Shown one piece after another: positions 1 to 10,770 of a stretch of 60,000 bases of DNA. Location of the stretch: contig OX485803.1 of the NCBI GenBank assembly GCA_950295325.1, positions 43,293,554 to 43,353,553 of the forward strand, written 5' to 3'. The notes below the pieces were generated by a model, which was not told where the DNA came from, made no database searches, and saw only the letters and a program-made list of their open reading frames with translations. Each line of letters begins with the position of its first letter. Within the stretch, counting starts at the first letter, position 1. The DNA is from Polytrichum commune (lineage: Eukaryota > Streptophyta > Polytrichopsida > Polytrichales > Polytrichaceae). Position numbers and translations under genes: made by a program.

Positions 1-135
1 TATTTGCAAGCCAATGATCTTATCTCACAGGGTAAGGTCTGCATCTTCTCTCATTGTGACTCCATAGTCATCGCTTACGTCATCCCTTAATCTCTCTCTT
101 TAGTGGCTGGCGATATCCCCTACTTTGCTCTGGCT

Positions 136-1176
136 ATGGCCCATCAATTACTCTCGGCGATAGCCCTGTCCATCTCAGGCTTCTCTTAGACTTCACCTTC
201 TCTGCCGATCGCCTTTTGGCTCGGGCCTCATCTTCTCTGCTTATCGCCACAGAGTTCGCTCTAGGCCAATTGCCCGACACTTCCCTCATAGGAGTTACTC
301 ATCTCTTGACCCTCAGCGGTCATGTCTCTCTATCCACGACTTCAGAATATGGCCTTACTGCCGTCTGTTCGTCTTCACTCCCCCCCTCACAGGGTAAGTG
401 ATTATCTTGCAGCTTATCGCCTGCTCAAACCTCGTCCACTCACAATAGTCTTAATACTCTCACACACTCAGACTTTACTCCATGGCCACTTGCCAAGAAT
501 CTGACATTCTTCACCAAATTGACTACTTGCTGATATGTCCGCTCTCGGACCTTACAGCCTATTGCCCTTTCGGCATACAACTACGTCTTTACCTCAGAAA
601 GACTATTGCCTCAACAAGCTTTGCCTTCTCTGAGTCCTTGACTCAATCACATTTCCCTTTCTCTATCAGTCTATAGCCAAATTATCACACTTGCCTTCGA
701 ACTTTCCTGACTCAGGACCACTCGCCCTGCCACTATAGACCATTGTTATCTCCTCACTACTTACAGCCAAAAGATACACAACACATGCTTACACGACTAT
801 TGCTCATCCAGATAATACTTTACTTATATGAAAATGTATATTGCCAAAGACTGAATCACTCAGTTCTTCTACGCCTATTGCTACTGCTCCATCTCGGAGT
901 TGCTAATAGCTCTCAGACTCTATCACAGAGATCTGATGTCGCTAAACCTATTACTTCTACTTGAAACTACGTCTGATACTACAATGGAAAATAGCCTGTC
1001 TTCTTCTGGCTCGCCTCCTCCTTATGATGACGAAGGAGGAGGAGACGGTTGGAGGCGATAACCACTTCTTGACGCCAATAGCCGCCAACTGTCACTCTCC
1101 TGCGCCAGGTACAGTCGAATTGCCGGATGATTATCATCATATTTCGAAAATTGCCTCATTCGGCTGGGCGATAGCC
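136..1176. repeat. Degenerate ATNGCC-rich repeat tract
   Basis: No convincing gene is present. The motif ATNGCC occurs 17 times on the plus strand (starts at 136, 160, 208, 243, 269, 349, 416, 482, 561, 605, 673, 840, 991, 1078, 1119, 1150, 1171), where about one would be expected by chance. It is often embedded in GGCGATAGCC-like or CTATTGCC contexts, and the intervening DNA is CT-rich. Spacing is irregular (21-167 bp), so this is an eroded repeat rather than a clean satellite. The short open frames here show no recognisable protein. Confidence 0.5.
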
Positions 1177-1515
1177 AAAAATTGGTCTCACAAAAGTCAA
1201 CCAAGCTACGTGGACTACATGCTAGGTGCAACTCTATTGGTAGAACCCGACACAACGATTCACTCAATGAATAAACTAAGCCGGATAAATACAAAATATG
1301 TCGCCAACTCATACAATAATCGCATCTAGATTCACTCAATGCTCATAGCATGTCCCATATAGTAAAGGAAGCACATGCTATACCCTAAGTACTATGATGT
1401 GTGCACCTCAAGCTTTGAGAATTGACATATATGATTAAAATGCCTCAACATGTCATTGGTAGAATCAAATGAAGTAATGTCGACTCCGCACCTTAACTCC
1501 AATGGCAAGGAGCTA

Positions 1516-1540
1516 CAGTCTAACCTTGATAATGTCACCC
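1516..1540 (+). repeat. Left terminal inverted repeat of the pogo-like element
   Basis: Starts CAGTCTAACCTTGATAATG directly after TA at 1514-1515. It pairs with 3552-3576 in inverted orientation with about two mismatches. Confidence 0.85.
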
Positions 1541-2150
1541 TTGTTAATGGGACACCTTGATACTGTCACCTAAAAGTTTGAAACCGATTTTCTTAGTGTA
1601 AAACTCCCTCGTTATTATCCCTATCACCCTTGTTAATGTCACTATTTTTTTCCAAAATCCGTAGTGTAAATGTGATAATATCAAATATGGATGGATTGTA
1701 TGTGATGGTTGGATGGACATATTGTAGTAGCCAAAAGGGTCATGAGCCACCCCTATGATAAATGCAATGTTATTCAAAGGGTCATGAGCCGCCTCTGTGC
1801 ACCAACCCTGAACGGTGCTGTCTATACACGGCACTCAAAGGTGTTGTCTTTGACGGCGCTGCCAAGACTTCTTGGCCTCTATGCACCCCACCTTCCGTCA
1901 CATGTGTTCACCTATGTGTCTTTGAGGGTTTCAGCTTGTGTGAAGTAATTTAGGATGTTAAGTTCTACGGTTTAGCTGAGCTGGTACAGAGTAGTGTCGA
2001 CTTAAGCTAAATTAGTTCAATTGGTTTGCAATGTAGAAATCTCAAGATATGTGGCACGGTCTTCACTGTTTCTATAGTCAATAGTCGCATAGGAGAATCT
2101 AGTAAGATCATAAGTGTTAGCCGCTCATCCTAAGTGGGCATTCAATTAGG

Positions 2151-2244
2151 AACAATCTTCTAGATTAGTTAGTCAAGCTCATAAGTAGAAACAATCTTCT
2201 AGGTAGGTTAGTCAAGCTCATAAGTAGAAACAGTCTCCTAGGTA
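2151..2244. repeat. 39-bp tandem repeat, 2.4 copies
   Basis: Units begin AACAATCTTCTAG at 2151, AACAATCTTCTAGG at 2190 and AACAGTCTCCTAGG at 2229, an exact 39-bp period. The array lies inside the pogo-like element just before the readable transposase frame, so it may mark the edge of an insertion or deletion. Confidence 0.8.
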
Positions 2245-3333
2245 TATAATGAACCATTGGGGCTTTGCACTAATATCTCAGGGAAGGAGCGATTGAAGCT
2301 TGTCTTCATTCACAAATCAACACGTCCCAGATGCTTTCCTCGGAAGTTTGATCCAAATAGTATAGTACACTATTATTCTAACAATTCAGCCTAGATGAAT
2401 GGTGATGTTTTTACACATTGGGTGAAGAGTGAGAACCGAAGAATGGCATTGCAAGATAGAAAAATTTGCATTATTATGGATAATGTAGGAAGCCATGATA
2501 TTCATGGTGAGGTCAAAAAAGTTATAGATGGATTTAATGCGTTTGTACTCTCCCATATCACTATCTTGTTTCTTCCACCAAATGTGACTTCAGTTGTTCA
2601 GCCTTTGGATCAAGGAGTGATTGCAGCATTCAAAATGTGCTATAAACGCAAGCTTGTTGCCTGGACTTTGCAACAAATTGATAACTCAAATGAAGATTTG
2701 GGGAAACTGAATGTTGATCTATTTCAAGCAATGCTATGGTGTGTGGCGGCATGGCATGAATTAGATGATCAAACCATTAGAAATTGTTGGAGAAAGTCTG
2801 CCATATTGCCTGCAGCGTGGAATGCAGATATCAACAATTCTGATGAACGTATGAAGTCCAAAATGGAGGAAGCAGCTTTGGAATTGGGCAATCTCATCGC
2901 CGCATTGAATTTGGGTTTGGATGTTGAAGGCAAGCCTATAGAAAAGCTTAGTCCTTTAGAGTACATAAACATGGAAGGTGAAGATGATTTTGAGGTGGAA
3001 TATTCTACTGAGGAGCTTGTGCAATTAGTGCAAGATGGCGAACATGTACTTGATTCCATGGAAGAAGACCCATTGATTGTTGATAGCAATGATGATGAGT
3101 CTAAAGTAGTGAAGCTAAGCGATGCACAAAAATATGCTAAAGATGTTTTGAATTTTATGGCTAGCCAAGGTTCTCAGATTTTCAACACTCATGAGTTGTT
3201 AGGAATGGAAAACATCCATGACAAACTCATTAGAATTGGTGTTGGACATTTAACATCACTAAAACAATGTGACATTAGAAGCTTCTTTGTCTCTAGTGAG
3301 AGGTCTTTACCTGATCTCAATGACACATTGTGA
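2242..3333 (+). pseudogene. pogo/Tigger transposase, 5'-truncated with internal stop
   Basis: The frame is readable from 2242 to the stop at 3333 with one internal TAG at 2392-2394. The part after the stop is 312 codons starting with ATG 2395. Upstream, in the same frame, is a stretch ending KSTRPRCF...YYSNNSA, followed by the stop where Tigger-family proteins normally have Trp (Ala-Trp-Met), so a TGG-to-TAG change is the simplest reading. Visible DDE-superfamily motifs are IIMDNVGSH (second Asp) and PPNVTSVVQPLDQGVI (third acidic position). The N-terminal helix-turn-helix/CENP-B DNA-binding domain and the first catalytic Asp are absent. The C-terminal third is acidic and lineage-specific. 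The product is almost certainly inactive, though the ends of the element look usable in trans. Confidence 0.85.
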
Positions 3334-3551
3334 TGTGCTCATGTTGTTATTCACAATTTTGAATTATATTTTACATTCAAAAACATTGAAGTCTTGTGTT
3401 TGTTTTTTTATTTTATTTTTTACATTGTAATTTCATTTTGATTTTCTACCTATTTTTTTTGATAATATCACATTATGCACAAATCTTCAAAATGTGACAT
3501 TATCAAATATGTCACACCTTGTTTATATCACACTTTATGGTGAAACGGATG

Positions 3552-3576
3552 GTGTGATATTATCAAGGTTAGACTG
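3552..3576 (-). repeat. Right terminal inverted repeat of the pogo-like element
   Basis: Ends ...TATCAAGGTTAGACTG directly before TA at 3577-3578. It is the reverse complement of the left end at 1516. Confidence 0.85.
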
Positions 3577-3578
3577 TA

Positions 3579-6500
3579 ATGCAATGTGTCCTAACAATAG
3601 CAGGCCTCTCATCACATGATTGGTACCATTGGTAGCAAGCTTAGAGTACTTAAAAAACTTGGTGTGAGGAATATCAAGACTTTTCAATAGTTTGCTCAAT
3701 ACGGGAAATCTTATACCATGCTAGGTCACTCTTAAAAATGAAGAGCTTTTGCGCCACAAGTTGGTTGTGCACATATGTGAGAGGTCACACATTCCCTTGG
3801 ACCTCCTAATAGATTGCCATTAGCAATCAACTACTAGTCGAATAGGGGTTGCATCTTATTTAAAAGCATAGGTCAAACATGTGGACCACCCAGGGGTGGA
3901 CTCTTCATTGGAAACCTAAATGAGGTGCATGGGTCATTGTAAATTAAATACCCTATACACGAGAAGTTTATATAGAACAACAAAGGTATACATACTAATA
4001 ATGCCATACTAGAAAATGGACTCACGTATTTATATTTCCACTACACACACAAAATATAAATATAAATGTATATATAGGCCTTTATTACATATGCTTGCAT
4101 TTATTCTAAAGTTTGGTGGATCATAACTGCAATGCGGATACAACGTGCCAACAACTCGCATTCAGCATGGCCGGAATTGGGAGCCTAGTGGTGTTGAATA
4201 TGTGGGCTTGATCATGCAAGGTGGTGGTTCAATGCATAGTTCAGAGGTAGGCAACACTTTTAACTACCTTGATGGCATGGCCAATTTCAATGAACTTGCA
4301 AGACTATAGTGGATGGGACCCTCTTTCATTCAACCACATGATATCCTTGACTCAAGTTGTGGGCCATATTGAAGTTTTAACTACTCAACCCGTTATTTTT
4401 TTGTTGCCAATATATTGTCAATGACACTTCAAGTCCATAGTGGGCAATTTTCTTTGTTGTTGTTTGGACGTATATAAGCCATTTTATCTTCCAACACATG
4501 CAAAAACGGTTGGTCAACATTCCATGACTAATGAAACATATTGTAAAGAGTCAGGTAACTTAGTTGCCTACATTAGGGGAATAGAAGTTGTGAAGCGGCA
4601 AAAAAATTAGAGGTGAATTTAGTGAAAGTATTTTTTTGACTAAAAAATAAAATCATAAGAGGAATACAACAACATAATTTTTATGGTCCAATTAAAAAAA
4701 TGGCAACCACAAATGCAATCAACCACCGTGGTTCCGGCTACATAGTTTACATTCATGTGAGTTTTTGGTAACCTACACACAATTGCAGTTGAAGTTTCAA
4801 CTCAAAATTTCAGCCCATTTCTCCTTGATCAACCAAGACAACTATAAATCAACACAATTTAATATTTTTCAAGGCATTGTGTGGAGGTTGAACTTTGGTC
4901 TAGAAAAGACCTTGTCCAACTTCACCACAATGCACTACCTAGATTTTAGATGTTAGAAATGTTCTTAGATTACAAGCATAACCAAAAAGGAACTGCCTGT
5001 CAATTTCACAAGTGCATGTAAGAAATTGTTGGTATCATGGAAACAAGATTCTAAAGGATTGCATGCTAAGGAAACAAACATTGACCTTATTTGTTAGAAT
5101 CAAGTGGTATATTCACCTTCTACATCAACTCTTAACTTTGCGTCCCTCAAATGCCATTGATTGTGGTGCTATTAATGGGTCAAAAAGTAGAGTTTGACAA
5201 ACAAAAATAGACATGTACAACTGTCATTCCACATAAGCACAAAAAAATCCAACACCAACAAACATTGTCAATGCGAATTGCCATCATTATTTGAATCACA
5301 ATGACAATTAAAAACGTCGTATGTCAACATGGCTTACATGTCCTTCACTTGCTTCCAAGTTGTGAATCCTCATCAAAGGGGAAGTTGTCCAACCGCTAAT
5401 GCCTTGGACAAAACATGTGCACTGTCAAATCCAAATGTAAGTCAACTTATTACTTAGATTAATTTTCATAAAACTCAAGGTGGAGAAAAATGTATTATCC
5501 TCAACAAAATTTCATGATTTGCATAACAACCATCTTGGCCAACTATTGAACATCTATGATAATTTTGGAGCAAGAAGGCCAAATCACCAATACGAGGTTC
5601 AAGTCCCTGTAATTTGCCATAACCCACAATAAATTTACTTCTATGCTCATCTTGAAGGAAGGGCTTTTGACAACAAAGGCAAGCATACAACTCCCTGGGT
5701 CATGTTTTATTTCAACCATGTTGAATGACTTTAGAACAACCATGTGCTGAGGCAAAATGGCCTTAGCGGTTGCCAAAACCCAATATTTTGGGCAGTAAAC
5801 GTGACATTACCTCAAAGATGAGGAAATGCTTCTCCATTTCTTTGACTTTGTTGGCTCCAACTCGGGAGCATTGGTGTTGCACCCCACTAACATTTGCTAC
5901 AAGCAAGGCATGAGTGATCCTCTCATACTCATGGGACCCATGTTCCCATAAATCCAAGAAGCACCAATAAGCTTGGGGAATCAAATTGTTGGTCATCTTT
6001 GCGCACAAATTTCAAAAATTTCATCCAGTTGATACATTTGTTAGCTCATGTCTCTTGGTCTTGGGAGTGTTTTGCCCTAATAATTAGTGTTGGGAGTATT
6101 GGCTATCTGGGATACTTGCTTCCACAATTTCTCCACCTCGATCCATTGGTTGTGAACTTTAACTTAATATTTTGTCATATCTCAATGACATTTGTACCAT
6201 TTTCGTGTCATCCCTCTTGTATGTCACATCAAATTGTATGGTCACAACCATCTTTCAAATAAAAATCAATTTTTCAGAAATGATCTTATGCATTGTATCC
6301 ATGTCGGCCAATGAAGCAATTATCCCATTTAATATTTGGTGTAGAGTCAGTTGGAATTTAAAGCTCCATTACGACGTCCGATTCTTTAGAAGTTTAGAAA
6401 AAATACTCCTTTTCATCATCATGTCCAAACTTAACCTTCATCACATCACCACCCTACGATGGATTTGAAGTAAATTCGTAAATGGCTTAGTGTGATAGTT

Positions 6501-6704
6501 TAACTTCAATATTTTAACTTAATAAAAAATAAAATAATAGAATGCCACATTGATGAAGACATAGGCAAATTCAATTCAATCGACAAACTATATTAGAGTT
6601 GACAAGTATAAAAATGAGACTTTTGTTATTAACCTTTACTCACCTCGTCCATTATGTCAACCAAGAATGTTTGTCAAATTGGATTTGCGTTCTACACCTT
6701 CAAC
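3579..6704. other. Gene-poor interval with no recognisable coding sequence
   Basis: AT-rich sequence. Three short overlapping open frames on the minus strand between 5475 and 6008 resemble nothing I know and shift frame between them, so they could be a decayed transposon gene. I see no ends, target duplications or conserved motifs to support a specific call. Confidence 0.5.
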
Positions 6705-7297
6705 CACGGGTAGATCACTCTAAGGCATTTTTGTGCACCACGTGCGGCTGGGGTTTTTTTGTTTTGGGGCTATTTACCTTCAAGGGCTGAATTAAAGCCT
6801 CCCTATAATTACTTAAATTTCAAAAATGGCCCATTTGTTTGCACCCTTCCATTACTTATATTGTCCAAGTCACTGTAATTTTTTGTACTCTATATTCCTT
6901 TTAAGTAATAAAAGCTAATCTACTTCCTAACACAATTGACGAGTTTTGAGGGAAAGCATGGAAACAAAGAAGGGTGCAACACAATAATACCATTACAAAC
7001 ATAGTTATGAAGAAAACACATAGGAGACCATAGCAAAGTAATACCATTGCAAACACTATTATGATGATAACACATAGGATCATTCTAGGATCCTTATCTT
7101 CAGCCCCTATATTAATTTTACAAAAAAATAATGGCCCACGTTTTATGTCCATCTAACTTACTTATAATGGGATTGTCTACATTTAACGGCCCCTTCATTA
7201 TTTGGAATTCCTTTATAATTTTTATTTCAAATGATTTTAATCCTCTCTATATTATGCCGCACGTCGTTTTTAAAATGCACTAAGTGATCTACCCGTG
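6705..7297. mobile_element. Inverted-repeat element (family F)
   Basis: A 593-bp segment bounded by inverted arms of about 45 bp: CACGGGTAGATCACT...GTGCGGC at 6705-6750 and its imperfect reverse complement at 7252-7297. Inside is a roughly 53-bp direct duplication (AATACCATTRCAAAC units near 6985 and 7040) and a GGGCTATTTACC segment shared with the E elements at 7710 and 33823. There is no transposase, so it is a non-autonomous element, probably a relative of E. Confidence 0.6.
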
Positions 7298-7709
7298 CCT
7301 TCAACGTAAGGCTTGCCATCTTGGACAATTCTTCTTGGCATGTCTTAGTTGGTCATCATGAAATCAATGCTTCTCATGCATTGGGAAGACAATCGTGGTG
7401 TCTATTATGATTTTTGTGCCTTATCTAGTGACATTTTTACATTCCTTTTATAAACATAATTACCCAAATCAATAGTTTTCTACTTGTTTGGGATCCAAAG
7501 GAGGATCGAATTTATATAAAGCCTACATCTCCGTGTGAACTTGACTTTTCTTGAAGTGAAAGTATAATTTTTATCATTCATTTTTTAAGAAGAACATCAT
7601 ATATGCCATTTCTTTGGTTGCAACATTACAATGAGCTTTCAAGGCAAGTTGATCATCCTCGAGGCTTATGTTAATTGGCTTAGATGTAGCCAATACACCC
7701 TTCATCCTT

Positions 7710-8339
7710 GGGGGGTTCACTCCCTCTTATATTTTGCATACATGTGCGCTTAAGACCTATTTATCATAGGGCTATTTACCTTGCAGAAAAGATTATAAGG
7801 TATGGTATTTTTCAAAATAAAGGTAAATGCTTGTATTTTATTACACCCTATCAATATTTTTTTTTGTGGGAAACATTTAAAAGTAACCTATTTTGCTTAT
7901 ACGGCAACTTTTTCCTTATACCCCAAGTAACCAAATTTTTTGACTATACCCCATTTTTTTCTTTCTCAGATCCCAACTATTGTCCATTTTTTTCTTACAC
8001 CGCATTTTGTTTCTTACACCCCATTTTTTTTGGTTTTGTAAGCGACATTTTTTTTCATGAAGGACATTTCTCTTCAAGATTACAACAGAAAATTACCTCT
8101 TTTCATCCACTAGCACAAACCCTACCCTAGACCCGCTACCCCTAGTAATTGTTTCCACGCTATTTCACATGTATTGACTAGATAAAAGAGGCCATTATAT
8201 GTGGTGGTATTTTACATGTAAACATGTTTCATCATTTAAAAACCCCCTATATTATATGTACATTTTTTGCAAAATTTATCTACAATGAATATATTAGACC
8301 TTATTTTTTATTGCACAATATTTCTACGATTTTCACTGG
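7710..8339. mobile_element. G-tract-ended inverted-repeat element E, copy 1
   Basis: Aligns with 33823-34635. Both copies start with a G run followed by CACTCCC and TATATTTTGCATACA, share GGGCTATTTACCT and CCTATATTA segments, and end near TCTACG...TTTTCACTGG. Copy 2 shows the mirror end AGTGCCCCCCCC, giving a G-run/CACT terminal inverted repeat. The interior is T-rich with several CTTACACCCCATTTT repeats. The right end abuts the reverse-transcriptase fragment at 8340, suggesting insertion into it. Confidence 0.55.
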
Positions 8340-8744
8340 TTTACGTAGTTCCCATACCGCTTTGTTGTGTCTTTTTGTTATTAATGCATGAATGTGTTGT
8401 TGTTTGCATTTTAGTAACACATGCAACCATGTATCCGCATCCGTTGAGTTACATATAGGGCATGTCTTCGATGGGTAGGCTTCTCTGCCAAAGAAGAGTT
8501 GTTTTCGGGCATGGCCCATATATTGCCCTCTTCAGAATTTGATTAGACGCATTTTTTGTTTATCCGTGATGGTGGGGTTTGTCCAGAAGTCATTTGATAA
8601 TATTTTATCAATCTCCTCGTTCTCAAGCCATTTGTGTAGCTGATGTGTTTGGTTTGCTATGATCGCTAAGTTGTGTATTTTATCATATTTAAGGATGTAT
8701 TTTCCAAGGTGTCTAATGGGTTCTTTGTCGGGTGTCTCTTGCAT
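8340..8744 (-). pseudogene. C-terminal fragment of a non-LTR retrotransposon polyprotein
   Basis: Read on the minus strand from 8744, the frame runs to one TGA stop at 8529-8531 and continues in the same frame to 8301, the last part inside element E copy 1. It ends in a zinc-knuckle-like segment with CPICNSTDADTWLHVLLKC followed by HIHALITKRHNKAVWELRK. A Cys/His cluster after the reverse transcriptase is typical of LINE polyproteins. A diverged match lies on the plus strand at 43802-44000 (CNLCK...LHLLLCCTNKHINNL...KHNK), so the two belong to the same broad family. This is a dead fragment. Confidence 0.65.
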
Positions 8745-8849
8745 TGAGTGCCACTAGTCTTTTTGGAAGTAGTATGTTGTATGGTGTGCGTGTACGTATG
8801 GTATTGCAACATTTCTATGGTCTAGTTCACATTTTTGTTTTGCTAATGT

Positions 8850-9300
8850 TGAAATACCTAAAATCTAATGACAATTCTACTTGCATGCGAAACTCTAGTG
8901 AAGTGCCTTAAACCTAATGAAATTCTACCTCTATTCAAATGGCATTTATGGCTCAAGCCCAACAAAAGAATATGCCCAAACCAATAGCTAAATGCTCCTC
9001 GAACCCAATATCTTGAACCCAATGGCAAGTGTGGTCGCATGCAAAGACCAAATGAAGTGTTCGAATATGCTTGAAACTCAATGAACCTCTACCTCTATCA
9101 AAATGGTATATCTACCTCAATGAAGCACATGAATTTGCCCAAACCCAAAGCTTCAAATGCGATTAAATTTTTGCCTCAAACTCTACCAAATTATGCCCAA
9201 ACCCAATGGGTTCCAATGGCAAATTTTCTATGAAACCCAATGGTGAATCTCCTCAAACCCAATGCTTAAACCTCAAATCCAAAGTGAACTATGCCTTGAT
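8850..9300. repeat. Degenerate short-unit repeat (AACCCAATG-like)
   Basis: Variants of AAACCCAATG, AAACTCAATG and AAACCTAATG recur every 20-60 bp. Longer pieces such as ATTCTACCTCTAT...CAAATGG also recur (near 8922 and 9085). This is an eroded minisatellite-like tract with no gene. Confidence 0.5.
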
Positions 9301-9384
9301 CCCAAGATTGCTCATGCAATTGGGAGAGGGGTTAGGATGAAGTACGTAGTGGGCAACCACTTTGGCTAGCCAATGAGCCATGCA

Positions 9385-9442
9385 CCATCACCAAGGCCAA
9401 CACCAACATCAACACCAACCGCATCTACACCATCACCAACCT
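9385..9442. repeat. Compound microsatellite (CACCAA/CATCAC)n
   Basis: Interrupted runs of CACCAA, CATCAC and CAACACCAA units, low-complexity and probably non-coding. Confidence 0.7.
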
Positions 9443-9633
9443 AAGGTTGCAATGTTGCACCCAAACAAAGACACCCAACTTAGTAACTTGCCGTCACCAA
9501 CAATCTGACAATGCCAAATCCCAACATACGACAACAATAATGTCAAAGCAACAATGTAAAGAATGGTGAATGAAACAAATAGGGAGGAGGTAATTGGACA
9601 AACTAAGCTTGGCACAATGAGGCGTGACAACAA

Positions 9634-9711
9634 GACAACTTGGATTGTTAGGGTTTAAGAAGACAACTTGGATCGTTAGGGTTTAAGAAGACAACTTGGA
9701 TCGTTAGGGTT
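9634..9711. repeat. 28-bp tandem repeat carrying TAGGGTTT, 2.8 copies
   Basis: The unit GACAACTTGGATYGTTAGGG plus TTTAAGAA starts at 9634, 9662 and 9690. Each copy contains one telo-box/telomere-like TAGGGTTT. No coding sequence follows closely in either direction. Confidence 0.85.
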
Positions 9712-10770
9712 TGTCAAAGTGGGCTTAGAGATGGGACAAATGGCGATGGGTAGAGGTTACACGTGAGAACCAACTGTAGGTTGGAGGCAACCCAGACATG
9801 GGCTTAAGAACGTTTTTGGCTAGAAGGACAATATATGGGCCGCAAAACACATAGATGGATTGCCAACTATGTTTTCACTGTTCCCATCATCAGCCAAAGT
9901 AATTTCACACAAGTCGGTGGAAAACATCCAGATGAAGTGGCTCCAATTTTAGCCTAGTGGTCAATCCTAGACTAATCTCATACTGAAGGAGTTACTAATC
10001 TTCCATGGATCTGCTATTTTCTTTTTTTAAATCCTGTGACATGTAACATATTAAAAACCCCAAGTGCTTAAGGTGCTTCATTGGTTGCAATATTGGGATG
10101 CAGTGAAGGAAGGTCATTGAAAACATTGTCCCATCATTATGCAAGTATGACATATGCGACAATTTCATTGAACTCTAGGATTAAGTATCAGGAAGAAATA
10201 TGGCACACTCCATCGAAGAAATGTTGCAACCTCCTGAATTTCGTATGCACAAATACTACAGAGGTTTTGGTAACAAACAAACGAATTACAGGTGCCACAT
10301 CAATTTGTTCCAAAATTTTCTTTCCATTGATCAGAAGACATCATTCACAGTAAAAATAGAATACTATTCTATCTGCCTTTCTGCCTAGAAATTAACCAGC
10401 AGCTTGCAGGCCCGGATAATAATACGAGACAATGAACAGGGGTTTGCAAAATTAACAAGACCAAGAGGAGATCAGTCCCATGGAGTTTATTGGTTGTGCA
10501 TTGAACTCAAGGGCATTATGTGCAGTGCCAATAATAAATTGAAAAGCATGTACAGCCAAATATGTAGATGAGACTCCTAGTCCAGGCTTCTTAAACTCTA
10601 GTAGTTGACAAAGGCCAGTCACCAGGGTGAGCTCTGTGGAAAGTGATGTGTATGAAACAGAAACAATTGTGGAAGTGCTAGGGCCACACCTACACTTCGA
10701 TTTACTGAAAATTACTAACATCATGAACGAGGGAAGTAGTGGGAGTATAAGAAATTTCTCTAATGGCTAT
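9712..10770. other. Interval between repeats and the 3' end of SEC24
   Basis: I see no conserved protein. The part next to 10770 should hold the 3' UTR of SEC24, which is transcribed leftward. No polyadenylation site can be chosen with confidence. Confidence 0.4.

Larger units (their letters stand above)
1516..3576 (+). mobile_element. pogo/Tigger-like DNA transposon (Emigrant/Lemi1 type)
   Basis: A 2061-bp element with near-perfect terminal inverted repeats of about 25 bp starting CAGTCTAACCTTGATAAT, flanked by the dinucleotide TA on both sides (1514-1515 and 3577-3578). CAGT ends plus a TA target duplication are the hallmark of pogo-group Tc1/mariner elements; Emigrant and Lemi1 are the known plant members. 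Subterminal copies of a TGATAATRTCAC-like motif occur in both ends (near 1635, 1670, 3459, 3494), as expected for transposase binding sites. Inside lies a decayed DDE transposase. The segment before it (about 1690-2240) shows no transposase sequence and is probably foreign or scrambled. Confidence 0.85.

Noticed and set aside
2151-2244. Possible CRISPR-like array
   Set aside because: Repeat units are contiguous with no spacers, only 2.4 copies, and the context is eukaryotic.
5475-6008. Three overlapping minus-strand open frames that might be a decayed gene
   Set aside because: No recognisable motif, frame changes between pieces, and no associated repeat ends.
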